Source of the DNA: an uncultured Pelagibacteraceae bacterium
Lineage (GTDB): Bacteria; Pseudomonadota; Alphaproteobacteria; Pelagibacterales; Pelagibacteraceae
Reading direction: 5' to 3'
Length of the DNA stretch: 64,000 nt
Assembly (NCBI GenBank): GCA_902530215.1
Contig: CABZZR010000003.1
Span: forward strand, 46,715-110,714
Numbering within the stretch: position 1 is the stretch's first letter; each line of letters begins with the position of its first letter. The translations under genes and the position numbers were made by a program. Below are positions 26,114 through 35,466 of the stretch, in pieces. The notes beneath the pieces are model-generated. The model was not told the origin of the DNA. It worked only from the letters and a program-made list of their open reading frames with translations, and ran no database searches.

Positions 26114-26797
26114 ATGAAAAAAATATTATATATATTTTTTTTGATATTAATTAATTCTTCTGCATTTTCTCATATTGAACATTATAAAAATATTAAAGAA
26201 ATTAATTTTGATATATATAGAAATAATAAATTAATTGGTTATCATAATTATGATTTTATTAGAGAAAATGATGAACTTATTGTTAAAAGTAAAATTTTTT
26301 TCGAGATAAAAAAATTAGGAGTAGTTCTTTATAAATATAGAGCTGAAGGTATAGAAACTTATAGAAATAATAAATTCATAAGTTTTAGCTCTTCAACCAA
26401 ACAAAATAAAAAAGACAAATTTTGTAAAATCTTCATGAATGATAATAAATATTTTATTGAGGGTTCTTCTTATAAAGGTGAAGCACCTGAAGATTTTATT
26501 ATCGGCACATGGTGGAATCACTCAATAGTTAATAAAAAATCCCAAATTAGCGCTATATCAGGTAGAATTATTAAACAAAATGTTTCTTTTTTAGGCAAGG
26601 AAAAGATAAATATTGGAGGAAAAGATATAAATACTTTACATTTTAATTTTTCATCCTCAGATAAGAAGCTTTCTAAAGATAAAAAACTTAACACAGACGT
26701 TTGGTATGAAGAAAATACTTTAAACTGGGTTAAGGCAAGCTTTAATAAGCAAGGTTATTGGGAATATCGACTTAAGGATATTAAATTTTATAAATAA
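26114..26797 (+). CDS. DUF6134-like secreted protein
   Basis: A 227-residue protein with a signal peptide at ~1-19 (ILYIFFLILINSSAFS), so periplasmic or outer-membrane associated. It appears all-beta; INFDIYRNNKLIGYHNYDF, VVLYKYRAEGIETYRN and TWWNHSIV resemble DUF6134 proteins, which have no known function. It starts 7 bases after aapP and may be co-transcribed with the aap operon. Assignment by recalled pattern only. Confidence 0.6.
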   Translation: MKKILYIFFLILINSSAFSHIEHYKNIKEINFDIYRNNKLIGYHNYDFIRENDELIVKSKIFFEIKKLGVVLYKYRAEGIETYRNNKFISFSSSTKQNKKDKFCKIFMNDNKYFIEGSSYKGEAPEDFIIGTWWNHSIVNKKSQISAISGRIIKQNVSFLGKEKINIGGKDINTLHFNFSSSDKKLSKDKKLNTDVWYEENTLNWVKASFNKQGYWEYRLKDIKFYK

Positions 26798-26920
26798 ACC
26801 CTATTTTTTCACCCAAGTTTTCAATTTATGTCAAGCTTAAATCTAGCATTACAGCTATTTTTTCTTTTAAAATAAACTCTTTTTAACTACATATTCTGAG
26901 AAATTATTTTATTTTAACTG

Positions 26921-26952
26921 TTGCAATATCTAATGAATTATTGTTGTATAAT
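26921..26952 (+). promoter_or_regulatory. Probable promoter of the XRE regulator gene
   Basis: A perfect -10 TATAAT at 26947-26952 and a -35-like TTGCAA at 26921-26926; the 20-bp spacer is long. The gap 26798-26972 holds no other recognisable element. A run of six G before the ATG at 26973 is an unusual ribosome-site candidate. Confidence 0.45.
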
Positions 26953-26972
26953 TTCTTTTTCGGGGGGAATTA

Positions 26973-27338
26973 ATGGAACAAATGTTTAATGAGCATCTTG
27001 GAAATAAACTAAGGATGCGAAGATTATCACTAGGACTTACTCAAACTAAAGTAGCAAAAGCAATCAACGTAACTTTCCAACAAATACAAAAGTACGAAAA
27101 AGGTACCAATGGTGTTAGCTCAACAAGATTGATGCAGCTAGCAAGTTTTCTAAATGTACCAATTACATATTTTTTTGAAGATTATAAAAATTTTAATGAT
27201 AATGTTGATAACAGAACAGCTATAGAAAATATAAACTATTCTTTTTTAGTTAAATTATTTAATAGCTTATCAGTTGCTCAAAAAGAAAAGTTAGTTCAAA
27301 TTTTAAAAAATACAGATTCTTTAGAAAAGACTGGTTAA
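26973..27338 (+). CDS. XRE-family (Cro/CI) transcriptional regulator
   Basis: A 121-residue DNA-binding protein. Residues 9-65 form a helix-turn-helix of the Cro/CI type: LGNKLRMRRLSLGLTQTKVA, INVTFQQIQKYEKGTNGVS and LMQLASFLNVPITYFF. The short C-terminal part may dimerise. Similar small regulators are common in alphaproteobacteria, where they can act in symbiosis, stress or cell-cycle control; the target here is unknown. It has its own TATAAT promoter. Confidence 0.85.
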   Translation: MEQMFNEHLGNKLRMRRLSLGLTQTKVAKAINVTFQQIQKYEKGTNGVSSTRLMQLASFLNVPITYFFEDYKNFNDNVDNRTAIENINYSFLVKLFNSLSVAQKEKLVQILKNTDSLEKTG

Positions 27339-27352
27339 TAAATTTTAACTTT

Positions 27353-27428
27353 TGGCTCCTCGGGCAGGACTCGAACCTGCGACCAATTGATTAACAGTCA
27401 ACTGCTCTACCAACTGAGCTACCGAGGA
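27353..27428 (-). tRNA. tRNA-Asn (GTT)
   Basis: Read on the minus strand it is a 76-nt cloverleaf from TCCTCGGTAGCTCAG to GCCA. The anticodon arm TTGACTGTTAATCAA gives GTT. The T arm has GGTTCGAGTCC, and the 3' CCA is encoded. Confidence 0.95.
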
Positions 27429-27473
27429 ATTACAACAAGATACTTTTTTTTATAAACAAAACAACAAAAAACT

Positions 27474-27547
27474 TGGAGGCCACGCCCAGAATCGAACTGG
27501 GATGGAAGGATTTGCAATCCTCTGCGTAACCATTCCGCCACGTGGCC
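27474..27547 (-). tRNA. tRNA-Cys (GCA)
   Basis: A 74-nt minus-strand cloverleaf, GGCCACGTGGCGGAATGG to CTCCA. The anticodon arm GAGGATTGCAAATCCTT gives GCA. The CCA end is encoded. It lies 45 bp upstream of tRNA-Asn on the same strand, so they probably share a transcript. Confidence 0.95.
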
Positions 27548-27614
27548 ATATTACAAATAAAATTGATTGAATCAATTCTTTGTTTTATACCAAATTATTA
27601 TATGTTTTAATAAA

Positions 27615-30254
27615 ATGCAAAATTCAAATTACGATCATTCTGCTGTTGAAAAAGAAATATACAATTATTGGGATAAAAATAAATTTTTTATACCCAAAAA
27701 GAATAAAAAAAAACATTTTTCCATAGTTATTCCACCACCAAATGTAACAGGCAGTTTGCATATGGGTCATGCACTAAATAATTCTTTGCAAGATGTACTA
27801 GTACGTTTTTATCGAATGAATGGCTTTGAGACTTTATGGCAACCAGGAACTGATCATGCAGGAATAGCAACCCAAGCAGTTGTTGAAAAAAGGTTATTAG
27901 AAAAAGGTTTAAGTAAGAATAAATTAGGAAGGGAAGCATTTATAAAAGAAGTTTGGAAGTGGAAAAGAGAATCTGGAGATAAAATTCTAAATCAACTTAA
28001 AAAGTTGGGATGTTCATGCGATTGGTCAAGAAACAGATTTACCATGGACAAAGATTTGTCAGAAGCAGTTATTAAAACCTTTGTGCAACTTTATAATCAA
28101 AAACTTATCTATAAAGACACCAAACTAGTTAATTGGGATACAAAACTTGAAACAGCAATATCTGATCTTGAAGTAGACCAAAGAGAAATTCAATCAAATC
28201 TTTATTATATTAAATATAAAATAAGTAATGAAGATAATTTTTTGACGATTGCAACAACACGACCTGAAACCATGATTGGAGACACTGCTGTAGCTGTAAA
28301 CCCAAATGACGAAAGATATAAAAAATTTATAGGAAAGAAAATAATAATTCCAATAGTAGAAAGAAAAGTAGAAATTATTGCAGATAATTACGTATCTATA
28401 GAACAAGGATCAGGCGCATTAAAGGTTACACCGGCTCATGACTTTAATGATTTTGAAATAGGGAAAAGACATAAGCTTGAATATATAAATATTTTTGAAA
28501 AAAATGGAACGCTAAATCAAAAAGCTCCCGCTGAATTGGTTGGCAAAGATCGTTTTGAGGCAAGAAAATTAATCGTTAAGAATCTTAAGGATAAAAATAT
28601 TTTGGAAAAAATTGAAAACATAAAAAATGCTGTTCCTTATGGTGATCGATCAAACACTGTTATTGAACCTTTGCTTACTGAGCAATGGTTTGCAGATGCA
28701 AAATATTTATCAAAAAAAGCTATCCAAGTAGTTAAACAAAAAAAAACTATTTTCTTTCCAACTAATTGGTCAAAAACTTATTTTCAGTGGATGGACAACA
28801 TACAACCGTGGTGTATCTCAAGGCAACTGTGGTGGGGACATCAAATTCCTGCTTGGTATACTAAGGATAATAAAATTTTCGTAGCACATAACGAGAAAGA
28901 AGCAAAAAGACTTTCTTATAAGTTTTTTAAAAAAGAAGTAAGTCTAAGAAGAGACCAAGATGTTTTAGACACATGGTTCTCGTCTGCGTTATGGCCCTTT
29001 GCTACTTTAGGCTGGCCTAAAAAAACCTACGAATTAAAAAGATTCTACCCAACATCCGTATTAGTTACAGGTTTTGATATTATATTTTTTTGGGTAGCAA
29101 GAATGATGATGATGGGTAATCATTTAATAAAAAAAGAACCTTTTTCAAAAGTTTATGTTCATGCACTTGTTAGAGATGAAAAGGGACAAAAAATGTCTAA
29201 ATCAAAAGGCAATGTTATTGATCCACTTGATCTAATTAAAAAATTTGGTGCTGACTCTTTAAGATTCACATTAATTTCAATGGCCGCTCCAGGCAGAGAT
29301 GTAAAGCTTTCTGAAGAAAGAGTAAAAGGATATAGAAATTTTTTAAATAAAATATGGAATGCTAATAAATTTTCAAAGATAAATAAATGTACATTCACTA
29401 AAAAATTTAACATAAACCAGATTAAACTTGATGTTAATAAATGGATTTATTTTGAGCTTGTTAAAGTCAACAAACAAGCACAGAAGCATATTAAAGATTT
29501 TAGGTTTGATGAAGCTGCAAAAGTAATTTATCAATTTGTCTGGCACTCTTACTGTGACTGGTACATTGAGTTTTTAAAGCCTATATTTACTTCTAATAAC
29601 AAGAAAAATATTCAAGAAGCACGCACCGTTTCAGCTTACGTTCAATCAAATATATTGGTTATGCTTCATCCTTTTATCCCATTTTTTACAGAAAAAGTCT
29701 GGCAGGATTTTAAATTTATTAAGCACTATAAAACTCCATTGATGTTTAAAGAATGGAACTTAAAATATTCCCCAAAATTCTCTACAAGCCACAACAAAAT
29801 AGATTGGTTAATTAATGTTGTATCTAGCATAAGATCAACAAAAGTAGATTTGAATGTTTCTCCCGGTTCTTTTTTAGATGCTTCTATTAAAGAACTTAAA
29901 ATCGATAAAAAAACTATAATTTTAGATAATTTAATTGTTTTTAAAAGATTAGCACGTATATCAAATGTTGCAGACCTTAAATTAAACAAAAATACAGTTA
30001 AAATTATAGCAGGAGGGCAAACTTTAGTTTTATCCTTTAAACAAGATGTTGATTTAAATGAGCAAAAACAGAAATTATCTAATAAAGCTAAAGATTTAAA
30101 CAATAAAATTGTAAAAATTGAGGAAAAATTGACTAATAAATTATTTATAAAAAATGCTCCAAAACATATAGTTGCAGCTGAAAGAAATGCTTCACTAACC
30201 TATAAAAGTGAACTTAAAAAGTTGAATAGTATTATAAATAGTATTAAAAATTAA
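27615..30254 (+). CDS. valS: Valyl-tRNA synthetase
   Basis: An 879-residue class I synthetase that charges tRNA-Val. The HIGH-type motif is GSLHMGHALN near residue 45, and KMSKS is QKMSKSKGN near 530. The editing domain has TTRPETMIGDTAVAV. The C-terminal arm forms a coiled coil (QKQKLSNKAKDLNNKI). ATG at 27615 is chosen because MQNSNYDHSAVEKEIYNYW matches the family N terminus; the in-frame TTG at 27567 is too close to the tRNA-Cys gene. It is followed after 2 bases by ilvD. Confidence 0.95.
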   Translation: MQNSNYDHSAVEKEIYNYWDKNKFFIPKKNKKKHFSIVIPPPNVTGSLHMGHALNNSLQDVLVRFYRMNGFETLWQPGTDHAGIATQAVVEKRLLEKGLSKNKLGREAFIKEVWKWKRESGDKILNQLKKLGCSCDWSRNRFTMDKDLSEAVIKTFVQLYNQKLIYKDTKLVNWDTKLETAISDLEVDQREIQSNLYYIKYKISNEDNFLTIATTRPETMIGDTAVAVNPNDERYKKFIGKKIIIPIVERKVEIIADNYVSIEQGSGALKVTPAHDFNDFEIGKRHKLEYINIFEKNGTLNQKAPAELVGKDRFEARKLIVKNLKDKNILEKIENIKNAVPYGDRSNTVIEPLLTEQWFADAKYLSKKAIQVVKQKKTIFFPTNWSKTYFQWMDNIQPWCISRQLWWGHQIPAWYTKDNKIFVAHNEKEAKRLSYKFFKKEVSLRRDQDVLDTWFSSALWPFATLGWPKKTYELKRFYPTSVLVTGFDIIFFWVARMMMMGNHLIKKEPFSKVYVHALVRDEKGQKMSKSKGNVIDPLDLIKKFGADSLRFTLISMAAPGRDVKLSEERVKGYRNFLNKIWNANKFSKINKCTFTKKFNINQIKLDVNKWIYFELVKVNKQAQKHIKDFRFDEAAKVIYQFVWHSYCDWYIEFLKPIFTSNNKKNIQEARTVSAYVQSNILVMLHPFIPFFTEKVWQDFKFIKHYKTPLMFKEWNLKYSPKFSTSHNKIDWLINVVSSIRSTKVDLNVSPGSFLDASIKELKIDKKTIILDNLIVFKRLARISNVADLKLNKNTVKIIAGGQTLVLSFKQDVDLNEQKQKLSNKAKDLNNKIVKIEEKLTNKLFIKNAPKHIVAAERNASLTYKSELKKLNSIINSIKN

Positions 30255-30256
30255 TT

Positions 30257-31972
30257 ATGAAATTCAATAAATCCAAGCTACCAAGTAGACATGTATCAGT
30301 TGGTGTAAAGAGTGCTCCCCATAGATCGATGTATTATGCAATGGGTTTAAAAAATGAAGACATCCAAAAACCTTTTGTCGGAGTTGCTACAACATGGAAT
30401 GAGGCTGCGCCATGTAATATAACCCTTTCAAGACAAGCACAATCAGCAAAAAAAGGTGTAAAAATTGCAGGAGGCACTCCAAGAGAATTTACCACAATTA
30501 CTGTAACAGATGGAATAGCAATGGGACATGCTGGAATGAAATCATCACTAATTAGTAGAGAAGTAATAGCCGACTCCGTGGAATTAACTATGAGAGGACA
30601 TTGTTATGATGCGCTTGTTGGCTTAGCAGGTTGTGATAAATCTTTGCCAGGCTTAATGATGGTAATGTTAAGGCTAAATGTTCCTTCAGTATTTATTTAC
30701 GGGGGTTCAATACTCCCAGGTAGCTTTAGAGGAAAAGATGTTACTATAGTAGATGTTTTCGAGGGTGTTGGAAAGCAATCGACTGGAAAAATGAGCAAAG
30801 CAGACTTACATGAATTAGAAAGCGTAGCTTGTCCATCAGCTGGATCATGCGGAGGCCAATTTACAGCAAACACAATGGCTTGTGTTTCAGAAGCAATTGG
30901 TCTGGCTTTACCAGGTTCAGCTGGAACTCCAGCAGTTTATGAATCAAGAGATAAATTTGCAGTTTCTAGTGGTGAAGCAGTAATGAATTTACTAAGAAAT
31001 AATATAAGACCAAGGGATATAGTTACAAGAAAATCACTAGAAAATGCTGCTGTTGTAGTTGCGGCATCAGGAGGATCAACTAATGCTGCTTTACATTTAC
31101 CTGCGATTGCCAATGAAGCGGGTATTAATTTTACACTTGAAGATGTAACAAATATTTCAAAAAAAACTCCTTATATAGCAGATCTTAAACCGGGAGGTAA
31201 ATATGTAGCAAAAGATTTATATGAAATTGGAGGTGTACCAATTTTAATTAAAGCATTATTGGATGGAGGATATTTACACAAAGATTGTCTCACAGTTTCT
31301 GGAAAAACTTTAGGTGAAAATCACAAAGACATTATTTTTCCAATAAATCAAAAGATTATATATAAAACTTCAAAACCATTAAGTAAAACTGGTGGTTTTG
31401 TTGGTTTAAAAGGAAATCTAGCTCCAGAAGGTGCAATTGTAAAAGTAGCAGGCATGAAAAGAAGAAAATTTATTGGTAAAGCAAAATGTTTTGATGGTGA
31501 AGAGTCTGCTCTTAAAGCAGTTTTAGGAAAAAAAGTTAAATCTGGGGATGTTATTATAATAAGGTATGAAGGTCCAAAGGGAAGTCCAGGAATGCCGGAA
31601 ATGCTATCAACCACAGGCGCAATTTATGGTCAAGGATTAGGAGAAGAAGTTGCGCTTATTACTGATGGAAGATTTTCAGGTGGTACACATGGATTTTCTA
31701 TTGGACATGTAGGCCCAGAGGCTGCAGTAGGTGGACCTATTGGTTTGATCAAAAATGGTGATGTTATTGAAATTGATGCAAACAAGGGAACATTAAAAGT
31801 CAATTTATCAAAGAAAGAATTGATAAAAAGAAAAAAGAAATGGAAACCAAAAAAAATTGAATACACTTCGGGTACTTTATGGAAATATTCTCAGTCTGTT
31901 GGACCAGCATCTAGAGGAGCCGTGACACACCCTGGTGCTTCCAAAGAAAAAAAATGTTACGCAGACATATAA
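30257..31972 (+). CDS. ilvD: Dihydroxy-acid dehydratase
   Basis: A 571-residue Fe-S enzyme that dehydrates dihydroxy acids in valine, isoleucine and pantothenate synthesis. The cluster Cys lie in NEAAPCN, LAGCDKSLPG and CPSAGSCGGQFTANTM. The C-terminal domain has ITDGRFSGGTHGFSIGHVGP with its Mg/substrate site. It lies 2 bases after valS and 7 bases before manC. Confidence 0.95.
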   Translation: MKFNKSKLPSRHVSVGVKSAPHRSMYYAMGLKNEDIQKPFVGVATTWNEAAPCNITLSRQAQSAKKGVKIAGGTPREFTTITVTDGIAMGHAGMKSSLISREVIADSVELTMRGHCYDALVGLAGCDKSLPGLMMVMLRLNVPSVFIYGGSILPGSFRGKDVTIVDVFEGVGKQSTGKMSKADLHELESVACPSAGSCGGQFTANTMACVSEAIGLALPGSAGTPAVYESRDKFAVSSGEAVMNLLRNNIRPRDIVTRKSLENAAVVVAASGGSTNAALHLPAIANEAGINFTLEDVTNISKKTPYIADLKPGGKYVAKDLYEIGGVPILIKALLDGGYLHKDCLTVSGKTLGENHKDIIFPINQKIIYKTSKPLSKTGGFVGLKGNLAPEGAIVKVAGMKRRKFIGKAKCFDGEESALKAVLGKKVKSGDVIIIRYEGPKGSPGMPEMLSTTGAIYGQGLGEEVALITDGRFSGGTHGFSIGHVGPEAAVGGPIGLIKNGDVIEIDANKGTLKVNLSKKELIKRKKKWKPKKIEYTSGTLWKYSQSVGPASRGAVTHPGASKEKKCYADI

Positions 31973-31979
31973 TAATTAT

Positions 31980-33182
31980 ATGAAGATTAAACCTGTAATC
32001 TTGTGCGGCGGAGCAGGGACAAGATTGTGGCCAAAATCGAAAAAGAATTTACCCAAACAATTTGTAGATTGGGGTGGCTGGACATTATTTGAAAAAACAT
32101 TAGGAAGAGTAAAAAGTTCTATTTTTGACTATCCCGTAATTACGACTAATGTTTCATATTTAAAACAAGTAAAAAAATTTCTTAAAAAACATAGGTTTAA
32201 AAAGTATAAAATAATTTTAGAACCATACAAAAAAAATACTGCAGCAGCTATATTATCCTCAACTTTACTTAAAGAAATACCTGAAAAACAACCATTAATT
32301 TTCTTTTCATCCGATAATCTGCTCGGAAATATCAAAAAATTTAATAATTCTATAAATTTTTATAAGAAGTTTTTAAATAACAACAACATTTTTATTTTTG
32401 GAATAAAACCTAAAACTCCTTCATCAGAGTATGGATATTTTTTGACTAAGAAAGTTTCTAAATATATTAACAAAGTTTCAAAATTTATTGAAAAACCAAA
32501 CAAAAATAAAGCAAAAATTATTGTAAGAAAAAAAGGATATATGAACTCAGGAATGTTTTTTGCAAGAAAAGATTCAATTATTAAAAATTTCAAATTATAT
32601 CAAAAGAAAATTTATAATAATTGTTTAGATGCTGTATTGACCTCTAAAAAAAAGGATAAAGTATATTCATTAAACAAAAAATCATTCAAGAAAGTTAAAG
32701 AAATATCTTTCGACTATGCGGTATTAGAAAAATGCAAAGATATATATGGTATAAAGTTAGATCTACCATTAATAGACCTGGGAAATTGGAAAGAAATTTG
32801 GAAATTCTTTAAGGCAACGAAGTCCAAACCTTATATAAAGCAAAATACTTTTTATAGACCTTGGGGAAAGTATATAAATTTATTTTATGGTAAAAACTTT
32901 TTACTAAAAGAACTAGTAATTAAGCCATATTCATCGATAAGTTTACAAAAACATAACCACCGCGCAGAGAGATGGACAATAATTTCTGGTAAACCAAAAA
33001 TAACTGTAAATAGAAAAATAACATTTAAAAAAGCAAACGAAACTGTTTTTGTACCCAGAAACTCCATACATAGAATAGAAAATATTTTTAAAGATCCTGT
33101 TTATATAGCTGAAGTACAAATGGGCAAAATATTAAAAGAAACTGATATAATAAGATATAAGGACCAATATAATAGAATTTAA
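31980..33182 (+). CDS. manC: Mannose-1-phosphate guanylyltransferase (fused to type II isomerase-like cupin)
   Basis: A 400-residue enzyme that makes GDP-mannose. The nucleotidyltransferase domain (1-280) starts with the signature LCGGAGTRLWPKSKKNLPKQF (shown through LPK) and has FIEKPNKNKAK. The C-terminal cupin (~300-400) has RPWGKYINL and LQKHNHRAERWTIISGKPK, as in ManC/AlgA. Start ATG at 31980 gives the family N terminus; the in-frame TTG at 31935 lies in ilvD. GDP-mannose can feed the surface glycans coded at 8-10 and 18-21 kb. Confidence 0.9.
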   Translation: MKIKPVILCGGAGTRLWPKSKKNLPKQFVDWGGWTLFEKTLGRVKSSIFDYPVITTNVSYLKQVKKFLKKHRFKKYKIILEPYKKNTAAAILSSTLLKEIPEKQPLIFFSSDNLLGNIKKFNNSINFYKKFLNNNNIFIFGIKPKTPSSEYGYFLTKKVSKYINKVSKFIEKPNKNKAKIIVRKKGYMNSGMFFARKDSIIKNFKLYQKKIYNNCLDAVLTSKKKDKVYSLNKKSFKKVKEISFDYAVLEKCKDIYGIKLDLPLIDLGNWKEIWKFFKATKSKPYIKQNTFYRPWGKYINLFYGKNFLLKELVIKPYSSISLQKHNHRAERWTIISGKPKITVNRKITFKKANETVFVPRNSIHRIENIFKDPVYIAEVQMGKILKETDIIRYKDQYNRI

Positions 33183-33955
33183 ATAAATTCACATTCAATT
33201 GGAACATGATCTGAAGGTTTTACTTGTCCTCTAATTTTTTTTTTAATTTCAATTTTCTTGACCAAATCAATTATTGAATCTGAAACAAGAAAATGATCAA
33301 TCCTTAAGCCATTATTTTTTTGCCACGAACCTTGAGTATAATCCCAGTATGTGTAAATACCTTCTTTTTTATTAAAATTTCTGAATACATCATGAAGCCC
33401 AAGATTTAACATTGATCTAAATTTTTTTCTAATTTCTAATTTAAATAATGCATCGTTTACATATTTTGTATGATCGTGAGCATCTTTTTCTTCAGGTATT
33501 ATATTGAAGTCTCCCGCGATTATTAAATTTGATTTGTTTCTTATTTTTTTTTCAATTTCTTTTAAAAAAGTTTCTAACCAACTTATTTTATATGAATATT
33601 TGTCTGTATCAACTGGGTTTCCATTAGGTACATAAACATTTATTATTTCAACTTCTTTATTTGATATTTTAGTTTTTGCTGTAATGTATCGTGACTGCAT
33701 AATTTTATCACCTGGTAAAGTTTTGTTAATTTCTTTTAATTTTTTTTTGGATAAAATAGATACTCCATTATAACTTTTTTGACCATTAACATATGATGAG
33801 TACCCCAATTTTTCTATTTCATCAAAAGGATATGTTTCTTCTTGAGTTTTAATCTCTTGAAACATCGCTATATCTGGTGATGATGAATTTAAATATTCTT
33901 TTATATTAATAATTCTTGCTCTTATTGAATTAACATTCCACGATGAAATTTTCAT
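33179..33955 (-). CDS. xthA: Exodeoxyribonuclease III
   Basis: A 258-residue Mg-dependent AP endonuclease / 3'-5' exonuclease of base excision repair. Motifs: SWNVNSIRAR, FQEIKTQEETYP with the metal Glu, AGDFNIIPEEKDAHD with catalytic Asp and Asn, GLRIDHFLVS and the final SDHVPIECEF with the catalytic His. It overlaps manC by 4 bases at the 3' end. It begins 3 bases after erpA on the same strand. Confidence 0.93.
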   Translation of the reverse strand: MKISSWNVNSIRARIINIKEYLNSSSPDIAMFQEIKTQEETYPFDEIEKLGYSSYVNGQKSYNGVSILSKKKLKEINKTLPGDKIMQSRYITAKTKISNKEVEIINVYVPNGNPVDTDKYSYKISWLETFLKEIEKKIRNKSNLIIAGDFNIIPEEKDAHDHTKYVNDALFKLEIRKKFRSMLNLGLHDVFRNFNKKEGIYTYWDYTQGSWQKNNGLRIDHFLVSDSIIDLVKKIEIKKKIRGQVKPSDHVPIECEFI

Positions 33956-33958
33956 TAA

Positions 33959-34276
33959 CTATAAAGAAAAAGATATACCGCAACCACAAGACGACTTAGT
34001 TTTTGGATTTGATATTTTAAATGATGTGCCAATTAACTCTTTTACATAGTTAACTTCAGAGCCTTTAAGCATTTCAAGTGATGATTTATCAATAACTATA
34101 TTTTTATCTTTTATATCGGCATCTTCAATTTTATCATCAAATGAAAAATCATATTTAAAACCAGAACATCCACCACCTTTTACAGCAATTCTAAAAAATG
34201 TTCCTGATGGTTTTTTTGACAAAAGCTGATTTATTTTTTCCACAGCTTCCTTACTAAATTTAATTTCTTTAATCAT
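33959..34276 (-). CDS. erpA: Iron-sulfur cluster insertion protein, A-type
   Basis: A 105-residue A-type carrier that hands Fe-S clusters to target enzymes. The three conserved Cys are in GGGCSGFKYDF and SSCGCGISF. In alphaproteobacteria this gene usually lies between dgt and xthA, exactly as here (divergent dgt at 34321). IlvD and the radical SAM protein in the window are possible clients. It could also be called IscA-like; gene position favours ErpA. Confidence 0.88.
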   Translation of the reverse strand: MIKEIKFSKEAVEKINQLLSKKPSGTFFRIAVKGGGCSGFKYDFSFDDKIEDADIKDKNIVIDKSSLEMLKGSEVNYVKELIGTSFKISNPKTKSSCGCGISFSL

Positions 34277-34320
34277 TTTTACTCTATATATGATTGTAAT
34301 ATAATCCTACTCATAGATTT

Positions 34321-35466
34321 ATGCAAAAAAAATATAATGAAATTTTTCTAAAATCTTATGCCCTTAAATCTAATGATAGCAGGGGCCGCATATATAAAGA
34401 AAAAGATAGTTATGTTAGATCTCCTTTTCAAAGAGATAGGGATAGAATAATTCATTCTTCTTCGTTTAGAAGGCTTAAACATAAAACCCAGGTATTTGTA
34501 AACACCGAGGCAGATCACTACAGGACTAGGTTAACTCACTCTATGGAAGTATCACAAATAGCAAGAACTCTAGCTAGATACTTAGGTCTCAACGAAGATT
34601 TATGTGAGACATTAAGTTTATCACATGATTTGGGACACACTCCTTTCGGTCACGCAGGTGAAAAAATATTAGATGATTGCATGCAGGATTACGGTGGATT
34701 TGATCACAATATTCAGACTTTACGAATAGTTACATTAAATGAAAATAAATATTATAATTTTTATGGTCTTAATTTAACTATAGAAACCCTAGATGGTTTA
34801 ATAAAACATAATGGACCAGTTAATAACTTAACAAAATTCAATAAAATTTTAAAGATAGATACTTTTAAAAATAAAATTAATTTTAAAAATTCACCATCAT
34901 TAGAGGCACAAGTAGCAAGTATTTCAGACGATATTGCTTATAATAATCATGACTTGGAAGACGGTTTAAGAGCCAATTTATTTAAGATTAAGAATTTAAA
35001 ATCACTTCCTATAGTTTCAAATTTAGTTAAAAAACATTATAAGAATATAAGTGCATATAGAAATGAAATTATAATAAACCAAATCGTGCGTGAATTAATT
35101 AATAAAATGGTACTAGATGTTATAAAAACGACTAAAAAAAACTTAAAAAAATTTAAATTACGAACTATTAATGATATTCATAGTCATGATCGACCAATAG
35201 TTGAATTTTCAAGTTTAATGAAAAAAGTAGATAAACAGATTAAAGATTTTTTAATGCACAAGATGTACAATCATAAGATGGTAATAGTCAATACAAATAA
35301 GAGAAAAAAAATTATAAAGTATTTGTTTGATTATTTAATTAAAAAACCAAATAAATTTATTTACAGAAATTCATTAAACAATAAAAAAAAAGAACGAGCT
35401 GTTGCAGATTTTATCGCTGGGATGACAGATAGATATGCCATTAATTTATACAAAAAATTAAAATGA
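34321..35466 (+). CDS. dgt: Deoxyguanosinetriphosphate triphosphohydrolase
   Basis: A 381-residue HD-domain enzyme that hydrolyses dGTP (or other dNTPs) to the nucleoside and triphosphate. HD residues: TRLTHSMEVSQIART, SLSHDLGHTPFGHAGE and SISDDIAYNNHDLEDGLR. RDRDRIIHSSSFRRLKHKTQV (shown from RDR to KHK) begins the domain. This is the shorter, type-2 form common in alphaproteobacteria. The stop overlaps the argS start by 4 bases. Confidence 0.92.
   Translation: MQKKYNEIFLKSYALKSNDSRGRIYKEKDSYVRSPFQRDRDRIIHSSSFRRLKHKTQVFVNTEADHYRTRLTHSMEVSQIARTLARYLGLNEDLCETLSLSHDLGHTPFGHAGEKILDDCMQDYGGFDHNIQTLRIVTLNENKYYNFYGLNLTIETLDGLIKHNGPVNNLTKFNKILKIDTFKNKINFKNSPSLEAQVASISDDIAYNNHDLEDGLRANLFKIKNLKSLPIVSNLVKKHYKNISAYRNEIIINQIVRELINKMVLDVIKTTKKNLKKFKLRTINDIHSHDRPIVEFSSLMKKVDKQIKDFLMHKMYNHKMVIVNTNKRKKIIKYLFDYLIKKPNKFIYRNSLNNKKKERAVADFIAGMTDRYAINLYKKLK

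Noticed and set aside
29726..30103. 125-codon open frame antisense to the valS 3' end
   Set aside because: It is inside the valS coiled-coil region, with composition that gives open antisense frames by chance.
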